From Frankiales bacterium (lineage in GTDB: Bacteria; Actinomycetota; Actinomycetes; Mycobacteriales; SCTD01), in NCBI GenBank assembly GCA_025966295.1, contig JAOPVD010000355.1, forward strand, positions 1-7,627: a stretch of DNA of 7,627 bases, in the 5' to 3' direction. The notes beneath the pieces were generated by a model that searched no databases, was not told where the DNA came from, and saw nothing but the letters and a program-made list of their open reading frames with translations. Below are positions 1-6,839 of the stretch, piece by piece; position 1 is the first letter of the stretch, and each line of letters starts with the position of its first letter. The position numbers and the translations under genes are program-made.

Positions 1-54
1 GTCGCTGCGCGGCTCGCGCAGCAGCGGGTCGACGCCGTCCCGGCCGTCCGTCAT
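1..54 (-). CDS. Third gene of the formate dehydrogenase operon, N-terminal 18 codons only (probable NrfD-type membrane subunit)
   Basis: An ATG at 54-52 overlaps the TGA of the iron-sulfur subunit gene (53-51) in an ATGA stop-start arrangement. The frame then stays open to the window edge. The visible residues, MTDGRDGVDPLLREPRSD, are charged and hydrophilic and carry no diagnostic motif, so the product cannot be named from its own sequence. In actinobacterial operons of this type the gene after the four-cluster Fe-S subunit usually encodes an NrfD/PsrC-like integral membrane quinone-reactive subunit with a short cytoplasmic N-terminus, which fits this start. No clear Shine-Dalgarno sequence precedes the ATG, so translation probably depends on coupling to the upstream gene. 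The existence of a coding start is well supported. The NrfD assignment is inference from gene order; a cytochrome b556 subunit (FdnI-like) is the main alternative. Confidence 0.55.
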   Translation of the reverse strand, partial: MTDGRDGVDPLLREPRSD

Positions 55-1064
55 CGGCGGCCCGCGGCCGCGAACACGGCCACCGCCGCGGTGACGAAGG
101 CGGCGGCCGCGGCGCCGGCGTGCCCCCACATCTCCGGCAGGTTCCGGGTCGGCACCACCGGGTCGGGCGGTAGGCCGTACACCTCGGGCTCGTCGAGGAG
201 CAGGAAGAACGCACCCGCCCCGCCGACCCCGTCGTCCGGGTCCTCGCCGTAGAGCCGGGCCTCGGGGACGCCGCGCTCGTGCAGCTCGTCGACCCGGGCC
301 GCGGCCCGCTCGCGCAGCTCGTCCAGCACCCCGAACTGGATCGAGTCGGTGGGGCAGGCCTTCGCGCAGGCCGGCTCCAGCCCGTCCCGCAGCCGGTCGT
401 AGCAGAGCGTGCACTTGTTGGCCCGGCCGTCTTGCGGCCGCCGGTCGATGACGCCGTACGGGCAGCCGGAGACGCAGTACCCGCAGCCGTTGCAGATGTC
501 CTGCTGCACCACGACGGTCCCGAACTCGGTCCGGAACAGCGCTCCGGTGGGGCACACGTCCAGGCAGCCGGCGTGCGTGCAGTGCTTGCACACGTCGCTC
601 ATCATCAGCCAGCTGAAGTCGGTGCGGCTCTCGGCGCCGGTCGCCGCCCCGGGCAGCGCCAGCGACGGCATCCCCAGGTCGACCGGCGTGGTGCCGAGCT
701 CGCCGCCGCCGCGCTCGGTGCCGCGCAGCCCGGCGGCCACGACCTCCTGCATCTCGTCCACGCTGGTGGGGCCGGTCGGCAGCCCGTCCAGGCCGGCGTA
801 CTGCTGACCCAGCGGCGCGTCCCGCTCGATGAACGCCACGTGCCGCCAGGAGTTGGCGCCCAGCATCCCGGTGTTGTCCATCGACATCCCGAGCAGGTTC
901 ATGCCGTCGTCGGGAATCAGGTTCCACTCCTTGCAGGCCACCTCGCAGGCCTTGCAGCCGATGCACACGGAGGTGTCGGTGAAGAAGCCGACCCGCGGCG
1001 GGTGCTCGACGTGCCCGGCCTCGGCCGCCGGGTCGTCGAGCCGGCCGTGCAGGCGATTGCTCAC
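51..1064 (-). CDS. fdnH: Formate dehydrogenase iron-sulfur (beta) subunit, four [4Fe-4S] clusters
   Basis: This 337-residue protein relays electrons from the molybdopterin catalytic subunit to the membrane anchor and quinone pool. It shows sixteen cysteines in four ferredoxin groups: C34/C37/C40/C44, C159/C162/C167/C171, C191/C194/C197/C201 and C218/C221/C233/C237, the pattern of FdnH/FdoH/HybA-type proteins. The motifs CIGCKACEVACKEWN and CNGCGYCVSGCPYG are unmistakable. A hydrophobic stretch at about 312-334, followed by a terminal RR, matches the single C-terminal transmembrane helix of FdnH. Relative to remembered E. coli FdnH there are roughly 50 extra residues (about 98-150) between the first and second cluster groups. 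The GTG start at 1064 overlaps the stop of the catalytic gene (GTGA). A GGGAGAGG sequence at 1082-1075 lies inside the preceding gene's end, ten bases upstream. The same frame stays open further upstream, but that region belongs to the catalytic gene. Function is confident. The symbol is borrowed from E. coli; fdhB would serve equally. Confidence 0.93.
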   Translation of the reverse strand: MSNRLHGRLDDPAAEAGHVEHPPRVGFFTDTSVCIGCKACEVACKEWNLIPDDGMNLLGMSMDNTGMLGANSWRHVAFIERDAPLGQQYAGLDGLPTGPTSVDEMQEVVAAGLRGTERGGGELGTTPVDLGMPSLALPGAATGAESRTDFSWLMMSDVCKHCTHAGCLDVCPTGALFRTEFGTVVVQQDICNGCGYCVSGCPYGVIDRRPQDGRANKCTLCYDRLRDGLEPACAKACPTDSIQFGVLDELRERAAARVDELHERGVPEARLYGEDPDDGVGGAGAFFLLLDEPEVYGLPPDPVVPTRNLPEMWGHAGAAAAAFVTAAVAVFAAAGRR

Positions 1065-4000
1065 GGCTGGGCCGCCTCTCCCTGGTGCGCGGCCGCCCGG
1101 CGGCGGTACGCGGCGACGAAGGCGAGCAGCTCCGGGCCGCGGGGCCGGCGGCCGGGGCGCACGTCGCAGCTCGCGACCTTGCTCTCCTGGATGAGCACGT
1201 TCGGCTCGGCGGTGACGCCGAACAGGTCGTTGACGACGTCGCCCTCGACCACCCCGACGTGGCCCCAGTGGTAAGGCATCCAGACCTGGTGCACCACCTG
1301 GCCGGCGACCCGCAGCGGGACCATCCGGTCGGTCACGACCACCCGGGCCTCGACCGCGGTGCGGCTGGTGACCACGTGCGCCCAGCCCAGGTGCTCCAGG
1401 CCGCGCTCGCGGGCCAGCTCCGGGGAGACCTCGAGGGTCAGCGCCGGCTGCAGCTCGGCCAGGTACGGCAGGTGCCGGCTCATGCCGCCGGCGGTGTGGT
1501 GCTCGGTGAGCCGGGAGGTCGTCAGGGTGTAGGGGAAGACCGGCGACGGCGACGGGTTGAGGGGGTTGTCCGGCCGCGGGTAGTCCTTGCGGTTCGGGGC
1601 CGCCTGCTGGCCGTACAGCAGGTTGCGCACCGGCGACTCGCGCGGCTCGTAGTGCGTCGGCAGCGGCCCGTCGACCAGCCCGTTCGGGGCGAACAGCCAA
1701 CCCTTGCCGTCGGCCTGCATGACGAACGGGTCGTCGCCGCGGAGCGCCGCAGGGCCCACCGCGTCCGGCGGCGGGACGTAGTCCGGAGGCTTGGTGCGCT
1801 CGAAGTCGGGGATGTCGTCGCCGACCCACTCGCCGCGGGCGGCGTCCCACCAGATGCAGGCCTTCCGCTCGCTCCACGGCCGGCCCCCGGGGTCGGCCGA
1901 CGCGCGGTTGTAGAGGATGCGCCGGTTGTACGGCCAGACCCAGCCCCACTCGTGCGCGTAGAAGCCCTGGTCGAAGCGCGACTTCCGGCGCGCCGCCTGG
2001 TTCACGTCGTCGGCGAAGACACCGCTGTAGATCCAGCAGCCGCACGAGGTCGAACCGTCGGCCTTCAGGTCCAGGTAGCCGTCCACCAGGCGGCCGGTCG
2101 TCAGGTCGTAGCCGCTCACCCGGCGCAGCACGTCCGCGGCGGACGGCTCGCCGCCGGGGGCGTCGTAGTCCCACGCCAGGTCCAGCAGCGGCCGGTCGCG
2201 GTCGTCCGCCGAATCTGCCAGCCGGGCCCGGAGCCGCAGGCCCAGGTCGTAGAAGAACCACAGCTCGGAGCGCTGGTCGCCCTTCGGCTCGACCGCCTTC
2301 TCGCGCCACTGCAGCATCCGCTGGGTGTTGGTGAACGTCCCTTCCTTCTCCACGTGCGACGCGGCCGGCATGAAGAACACCTCGGTGCGGCAGGTCTCCG
2401 GAGTGATCTCGCCGGTCTCGACCTCCGGGCCGTCCTTCCAGAAACTGGCGCTCTCGATCATCGCCAGGTCGCGTACCACCAGCCAGTCCAGGTTGGCCAT
2501 CCCGAACCGCTGCAGCCGCCCGTTCACCGATCCGACGGCCGGGTTCTGGCCGAGCAGGAAGTAGCCGAAGACCTTGCCGTCGACCATGTCCATCGCGGTG
2601 CGGTAGGTGCCGTGGTCGCCGTCGATGCGCGGCAGGTAGTCGAAGCAGTAGTCGTTCTCGGCGGTCGCGGCGTCGCCCCAGTACTCCTTGAGCAGCGACA
2701 CCATGTACGCGTCGGCGTTGCGCCAGAAGCCCTTCTGCTTGTCGCCGCGCACGCTCTCGACGTACGACGTGAGGTCGGTGTGCGTCGCCGCCGACGGCAT
2801 CGGCAGGTAGCCGGGCAGCAGGTTGTAGAGCGTCGGGATGTCGGTCGAGCCCTGGATGCTGGCGTGCCCGCGCATCGCCATGATGCCGCCGCCGGGACGG
2901 CCGATCTGCCCCAGCAGCAGCTGCAGGATCGACGCCGCCCGGATGTTCTGCGCGCCGGTGGTGTGCTGGGTCCAGCCGACCGCGTAGACGACCGCGCTGG
3001 TGCGCTCCCGGCCGGAGTTGCGGGTCCACTCCTGGCAGACCCGCAGGAACTGCTCGTATGGCACGCCGCACACCTGCTCGACCAGCTCGGGCGTGTAGCG
3101 CGCGAAGTGCCGCTTCAGGACCTGGTAGACGCAGCGCGGATCCTGCAGGGTGGGGTCGGCCTCGACGCCACCGGCGACGCCCTCCAGCCGCGGCCCGCCG
3201 GAGCCGAACTGGTGGCCGACGCCGGTCTCCTTGGCCTCCTCCGCACCCGAGGCCGCCGGGTGCTGGACGGGCTCGGCACTGCGGTACCGCCAGCTGCGCG
3301 GGTCGTAGCTCGCCGACTCGGGGTCGTAGCCGCTGAACAGCCCGTCCAGGTCCTCGGTGTCCTCGAAGTCCTCGGTGATGAGGAACGACGCGTTCGTGTA
3401 CGCCAGGACGTACTCGCGGAAGTCGAGCTCATTGTCCAGGACGTGCTTGATGACGCCGCCCAGGAAGGCGATGTCGCTGCCGGCCCGGATCGCCACGTGC
3501 ACGTCCGCCAGCGCGCTGGTGCGGGTGAAGCGGGGGTCGATGTGCATGACCGTGGCCCCACGGGCCTTGGCCTCCAGCACCCACTGGAAGCCCACCGGGT
3601 GGGCCTCGGCCATGTTCGATCCCATGATCACGATGCAGTCCGAGTTCGCGAGGTCCTGCTGGTAGTCAGTCGCCCCGCCGCGACCGAAGGAGGCCCCCAG
3701 ACCGGGGACGGTGGCGCTGTGTCATATCCGTGCCTGGTTCTCGATCTGCACGGCGCCCAGCGCCGTGAACAGCTTCTTGATGAGGTAGTTCTCCTCGTTG
3801 TCGAGGGTGGCGCCGCCGAGGCTGGCGATGCCCATCGTGCGGCGCAGCCGGAGGCCGCGGGCGTCGTGCTCCTGCCAGCCCTTGGCGCGGGCGTCGAGGA
3901 CCCGGTCGGTGATCATCTCCATCGCGGTGTCGAGGTCGATCCGCTGCCAGTCGGTCGCGTACGGCGCCCGGTAGAGCACGTGCTGCTCGCGCTGCGGGCC

Positions 4001-4291
4001 GGTCACCAGCTGCTTGCTCGCCGACCCCTTGGGGCACAGCCGGCCGCGGGAGATCGGGCTGTCCGGGTCGCCCTCGATCTGCACGACCTGCTCGTCCTTG
4101 ACGTACACCTTCTGCGCGCAGCCGACCGCGCAGTACGGGCAGATCGAGCGGGCCACCCGATCGGCCGTGGCGGTCCGCGCGACCAGCTGCCGGGTGCCCT
4201 GCGACTCCGCTGCCTTGCCGCGCCCGAGCGGGTCGTCGCCGCTCAGCTGCCGGTACACCGGCCAGCTCTCCAGCCACGTCCGTACGCCCAT
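1061..4291 (-). CDS. fdnG: Selenocysteine-containing formate dehydrogenase catalytic (alpha) subunit, read through an in-frame UGA
   Basis: The gene encodes a molybdopterin (Mo/W-bis-MGD) oxidoreductase that oxidises formate to CO2. It has 1076 residues if the UGA at 3724-3722 is read as selenocysteine 190. In order: an N-terminal [4Fe-4S] domain with C51, C54, C58 and C86 (CPYCAVGC, then RGRLCPKG); the catalytic stretch ending NQARI, then Sec190 and His191, as in E. coli FdnG (QARV-Sec-HG); a long molybdopterin domain with AEAHPVGFQW, DPRFTRTSALADV, GWTQHTTGAQNIR and YNRASADPGGRPW; and a C-terminal dinucleotide-binding domain from about 919 (SRLTEHHTAGG, MPYHWGH). Both sides of the UGA are in the same frame, with no lost or duplicated block. 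The ATG at 4291 has a GGAGGGG ribosome site at 4305-4299 with a 7-base spacer. No Tat signal peptide is present at this start or in the frame just upstream, unlike FdnG. About 30 extra residues lie after the GLFSGYD region compared with FdnG. The sibling iron-sulfur gene starts within its stop codon. Genomes with such a gene should encode SelA, SelB, SelD and tRNA-Sec; none is in this window. Confidence 0.93.
3693..3724 (-). promoter_or_regulatory. UGA selenocysteine codon with downstream SECIS-like hairpin
   Basis: The UGA at 3724-3722 is followed 12 bases later by a hairpin: GTCCCC (3709-3704), loop GGTCT (3703-3699), GGGGGC (3698-3693). Four C-G pairs close the loop, then a U.G wobble and a G-C pair. 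In the E. coli fdhF SECIS, as remembered, the apical loop also carries GGUCU at +19 to +23 after the UGA, with SelB-contacting G and U at +20 and +21 and a bulged U at +14. All three are present here at the same offsets: U at 3708, G at 3702, U at 3701. This is the form expected of a bacterial SECIS, which lies within the coding sequence just after the UGA. Folding was done by eye, not computed. Confidence 0.88.
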
Positions 4292-4298
4292 GTGCGCG

Positions 4299-4305
4299 CC
4301 CCTCC
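4299..4305 (-). promoter_or_regulatory. Ribosome binding site of the formate dehydrogenase catalytic gene
   Basis: GGAGGGG on the minus strand, seven bases before the ATG at 4291, is a strong Shine-Dalgarno match and fixes the start. Its first G is also the last base of the 3' arm of the inverted repeat at 4305-4339, so a folded leader would lie directly against the ribosome site. Confidence 0.75.
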
Positions 4306-4339
4306 GGTCGCGGCGGGTGTAGCCCTCGCGGGGCGACCG
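4305..4339. repeat. Inverted repeat in the divergent fdh/cyd intergenic region
   Basis: CGGTCGC at 4305-4311 and GCGACCG at 4333-4339 form a perfect 7-bp inverted repeat around a 21-base centre. That centre can partly pair again (GCGGG 4313-4317 with CCC-TC-GC 4323-4329, with a bulge). On the minus strand the repeat would form a leader hairpin whose 3' arm ends at the first base of the formate dehydrogenase ribosome site. It could instead be an operator for a dimeric regulator serving both divergent genes, or chance in GC-rich DNA. The rest of the 102-bp spacer shows no TANNNT -10 on either strand that I would defend. It also holds a short GGGTACCC palindrome at 4379-4386, before cydA. Confidence 0.45.
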
Positions 4340-4393
4340 AAACGCCGGGTGCGGGATCGGGGTCAGCCGCCACCGACGGGGTACCCGCCGGCC

Positions 4394-5752
4394 ATGTGGC
4401 TGCTGGCCGCGGTTGACCCTGGGAACCTCCTGCCCGCGCGCCAGCAGATGGCCTTCTCGCTCGCCTGGCACATCCCGATCGCCTGCCTCGGTGTGGGCTT
4501 CCCGCTGCTGGCCGTGCTCGCCGAGTGGCGGGGGCTGCGCACCGGCGACCCGGTGTACGTGCAGCTGGCGCGCCGCTGGGCGAAGGCGATGGGCGTGCTG
4601 TTCGCCGTCGGCGCCGTCTCCGGGACCGTCCTGTCGTTCGAGATGGGCGCGCTCTGGCCGGGCCTGATGGAGCAGTACGGCGCGGTCTACGGCTTCCCGT
4701 TCGCCCTGGAGGGCTTCGCGTTCTTCATCGAGGCCATCTTCGTCGGCATCTACCTCTACGGCTTCGACCGCCTGAGCCCGCGCGCCCACCTGCTGTCCGG
4801 CATCCCGATCGTGCTGGCCGGCGTCGCGTCGGTGTTCTTCGTCGTCACCGCGAACACCTTCATGCAGACCCCGCGCGGGTTCCGCCTGGAGAACGGCAAG
4901 CTGGTGGACGCGCGCCCGTGGGACGCCATGTTCAACCCCTCCACCCCGCCGCAGACGACGCACATGATCCTCGCCGCCTTCATGGTGAGCGGCTTCGTCG
5001 TCGCCAGCGTCTACGCCGTCGCGATGCTGCGCGGGCGCCGGGACCGGTACACGCGGGTCGGCCTGCTGCTGCCGCTGGCCCTCGGCGCGGTGGTGAGCCT
5101 GCCGCAAGTGGTGGTCGGCGACTGGGCCGCGAAGTTCGTCGCCGGGAACCAGCCCACCAAGCTGGCCGCGATGGAGGGCGTCTACGAGACGCGCGACCAC
5201 GTCCCGCTCACCCTCGGCGGGATCGAGGTGGACGGGGAGCTGCGGTACGGCCTGGAGATCCCGAACGGGCTGTCGCTGCTGATCGGCTACTCACCGAGCA
5301 CGGTGGTCCGGGGGCTGAACGAGGTGCCGCCGCAGGACCGTCCCCCGGTCACCATCACGCACCTGGCCTTCGACGCGATGGTGGCCTGCGGCTTCGCGCT
5401 GCTCGGTCTGAGCGGGTGGTTCGCCTTGGTCTGGTGGCGGCGCCGGGCTCCGCCGCGGTCGCGGCTGTTCCTCGGCGCGGTCGCGGCGTCGGGCCTGCTC
5501 GCGGTGATCGCGCTCGAGGCCGGCTGGACCACCACCGAGGTCGGCCGGCAGCCGTGGATCGTCTACCACCAGCTGCGGACCGCGGACGCCGTCAGCGCCG
5601 CCCCGCACCTCGAGTACGGGCTCTACATCGTGCTCGCCGTGTACGCCGCCCTCACCGTCGCCACCGTCGTCGTGCTGCGGGTGCTCGCCCGGCAGGGCGA
5701 GGGCGAGGCCGTGGAACGGCCGGTGCAAGCCCCCCAGGAGCAGCCGGGATGA
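4394..5752 (+). CDS. cydA: Cytochrome bd-type quinol oxidase subunit I, short-Q-loop (CIO-like)
   Basis: CydA is the heme-bearing, quinol-oxidising subunit of cytochrome bd, an integral membrane oxidase that reduces O2 to water with high affinity. The 452-residue product has the family landmarks. Candidate heme ligands are H26 (E. coli H19), H190 (H186) and M328 (M393). Acidic residues E106 and E113 lie in ALEGFAFFIEAIF. Quinol-site K256 and E261 lie in NQPTKLAAMEG, and the signature GWTTTEVGRQPW is at 377-388. The distance from K256 to M328 is 72 residues against 141 between the E. coli equivalents, so this is a short-Q-loop enzyme, the group that includes the cyanide-insensitive oxidases. 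Multiple hydrophobic helices are evident. The ATG at 4394 gives a normal N-terminus (AVDPGNLLPARQQMAFSLAWH). Only a poor ribosome site (GGGG about 12 bases upstream) precedes it, so a start at Met19 cannot be wholly excluded. It is divergent from the formate dehydrogenase operon and overlaps cydB by an ATGA. Confidence 0.95.
   Translation: MWLLAAVDPGNLLPARQQMAFSLAWHIPIACLGVGFPLLAVLAEWRGLRTGDPVYVQLARRWAKAMGVLFAVGAVSGTVLSFEMGALWPGLMEQYGAVYGFPFALEGFAFFIEAIFVGIYLYGFDRLSPRAHLLSGIPIVLAGVASVFFVVTANTFMQTPRGFRLENGKLVDARPWDAMFNPSTPPQTTHMILAAFMVSGFVVASVYAVAMLRGRRDRYTRVGLLLPLALGAVVSLPQVVVGDWAAKFVAGNQPTKLAAMEGVYETRDHVPLTLGGIEVDGELRYGLEIPNGLSLLIGYSPSTVVRGLNEVPPQDRPPVTITHLAFDAMVACGFALLGLSGWFALVWWRRRAPPRSRLFLGAVAASGLLAVIALEAGWTTTEVGRQPWIVYHQLRTADAVSAAPHLEYGLYIVLAVYAALTVATVVVLRVLARQGEGEAVERPVQAPQEQPG
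5736..5740 (+). promoter_or_regulatory. Ribosome binding site of cydB
   Basis: AGGAG lies eight bases before the cydB ATG at 5749, inside the last codons of cydA. It supports the overlapping start and tight coupling of the two oxidase subunits. Confidence 0.6.
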
Positions 5753-6756
5753 CCGCCGCCGCCACCGTGCTCGCCCTCACCTGGCTCGGGGTGACGGCCT
5801 ACGCGCTGCTCGGCGGCGCCGACTTCGGCGGCGGCTTCTGGGACCTGGTGGCGGGCACGGCGCGGGGCGGGGCGGAGCAGCGCGCGCTGATCGAGCACTC
5901 GATCGCCCCGGTCTGGGAGGCCAACCACACCTGGCTGATCTTCGTGCTGGTCATCCTGTGGACCGGGTTCCCGCTGGTCTTCGCCTCGGTGGCCAGCACG
6001 CTCGTCATCCCGTTCACCCTGGCCGCGCTCGGCATCATCGCGCGCGGCTCGGCGTTCGCGTTCCGCAAGAGCGTCCCGATGCCGGCCTGGCAGCAGGTGT
6101 TCGGCGCGGCGTTCGCGCTGTCCTCGGTCATGACGCCGTTCTTCCTCGGCACCATCGCCGGCGCGGTGGCCTCCGGCCGGGTGCCGCCGGGCAACGCCCG
6201 CGGCGACCTGGTCGGCAGCTGGTGGAACCCGACGTCGGTGCTCGGCGGGGTGCTGGCCGTGGGGGTCTGCGCCTACATCGCGGCGGTGTTCCTCACCGTC
6301 GACGCGCGTCGCACGGGCGAACAGGAGCTGGCCGAGGCGTTCCGCCGGCGGGCCATCGTGACCGCGCTGGTGGTCGGTGCGGTCGCGCTGGCCGGCATCG
6401 CGGTGCTGCACGCCGATGCGCCGGAGCTGTTCACCGGCCTGACCGGCCGGGCGCTGCCGCTGATCGTGCTGTCGGCACTGGCCGGGCTGGCCTCGCTCGT
6501 CCTGCTCGTCGTACGGCGCTATCGCGGGGTCCGGGTCACCGCCGCCGTCGCGGTCGCCGCCGTGGTCTGGGGGTGGGGCGCGGCGCAGTACCCGGTGCTG
6601 CTCGAGCCGGACGTGACCTTGTCCGACGCGGCCGCCCCTCCGGCCGTCATGAGCGCGCTGCTCGTCACGATCATCGCCGGCTCGGCGCTGCTGCTGCCGT
6701 CGCTCTGGCTGCTGTTCGTGCTGTTCCCCCGGCAGGCCGAGGAACCGGGTCGCTGA
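5749..6756 (+). CDS. cydB: Cytochrome bd-type quinol oxidase subunit II
   Basis: CydB is the structural membrane partner of CydA in the terminal oxidase. The 335-residue protein is almost wholly hydrophobic. It has the family hallmarks GGADFGGGFWDL at 22-33 and HSIAPVWEANHTWLIFV from residue 50, with further family-like stretches SSVMTPFFLGTIAGA and GSWWNPTSVLGG, and a C-terminal helix ending VLFPRQ. Length is normal for the CioB/CydB family. The ATG at 5749 overlaps the cydA stop (ATGA), so the two are co-translated. No cydC/cydD ABC-transporter genes, which help cytochrome bd assembly in many bacteria, follow; the next gene is a universal stress protein. No CydX-like small frame was recognised in the 83-base gap behind it. 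A simple intrinsic terminator is also not evident there. Confidence 0.95.
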   Translation: MTAAATVLALTWLGVTAYALLGGADFGGGFWDLVAGTARGGAEQRALIEHSIAPVWEANHTWLIFVLVILWTGFPLVFASVASTLVIPFTLAALGIIARGSAFAFRKSVPMPAWQQVFGAAFALSSVMTPFFLGTIAGAVASGRVPPGNARGDLVGSWWNPTSVLGGVLAVGVCAYIAAVFLTVDARRTGEQELAEAFRRRAIVTALVVGAVALAGIAVLHADAPELFTGLTGRALPLIVLSALAGLASLVLLVVRRYRGVRVTAAVAVAAVVWGWGAAQYPVLLEPDVTLSDAAAPPAVMSALLVTIIAGSALLLPSLWLLFVLFPRQAEEPGR

Positions 6757-6774
6757 GGCCGTCGTACCGGCACG

Positions 6775-6794
6775 GGGTGGACCTTCGTCCCTGC
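6775..6794. promoter_or_regulatory. DosR/DevR-like operator upstream of the universal stress gene
   Basis: GGACCTTCGTCCC (6779-6791) is a palindrome of GGAC and GTCC arms around four bases. The mycobacterial DosR box consensus is TTSGGGACTWWAGTCCCSAA. The arms and spacing match, 9 of the 10 GGGAC/GTCCC positions agree, and the two central W positions are T. The outer positions do not match well. A second copy of GGACCTTC occurs at 6806-6813, 27 bases further on. The site lies about 55 bases before the GTG of a universal stress protein, a gene class that dominates DosR regulons. Site and target are suggestive, but no regulator gene is visible in the window. Confidence 0.42.
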
Positions 6795-6827
6795 CAGGAC
6801 CGGGAGGACCTTCCACCGCTCCAGGCG

Positions 6828-6833
6828 TAGCGT
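6828..6833 (+). promoter_or_regulatory. Candidate -10 element for a leaderless universal stress transcript
   Basis: TAGCGT fits the actinobacterial TANNNT -10 consensus. Its last base is seven bases before the GTG at 6840, which would place the transcription start on the G of the start codon. The gene has no convincing Shine-Dalgarno sequence upstream, which agrees with leaderless translation. This is pattern reading only. Confidence 0.4.
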
Positions 6834-6839
6834 CGGGTC

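Noticed and set aside
1065..3071. N-terminal extension of the iron-sulfur subunit frame through the catalytic gene
   Set aside because: This stretch overlaps the catalytic gene in another frame and translates to Arg/Pro/Gly-rich sequence. The real start is the GTG at 1064, with a ribosome site and a GTGA overlap.
3722..3724. Formate dehydrogenase pseudogene broken by a nonsense codon
   Set aside because: The stop is UGA, exactly at the catalytic Sec position. The frame continues with full homology and a SECIS-like hairpin follows, so recoding explains it better than decay.
1085..4393. Large plus-strand open frame that would extend cydA upstream by over 1,100 residues
   Set aside because: It is the antisense of the formate dehydrogenase gene; its Arg/Gly/Val-rich, low-complexity translation has no family features, and cydA has a normal N-terminus at 4394. 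Long antisense open frames are usual at this GC content.
4292..5200. Minus-strand frame upstream of the formate dehydrogenase ATG, a possible longer N-terminus
   Set aside because: It is antisense to cydA and lacks a Tat or transmembrane signal. The ATG at 4291 has a strong ribosome site and matches the family N-terminus.
5623..6816. Minus-strand open frame opposite cydB
   Set aside because: Its translation is rich in Arg, Gln, His and Asp without domain motifs, the typical mirror image of a hydrophobic membrane protein gene in GC-rich DNA.
6757..6839. Intrinsic terminator after cydB
   Set aside because: No stable hairpin followed by a T-run could be found by eye; the inverted symmetry present is better explained by the DosR-like site.
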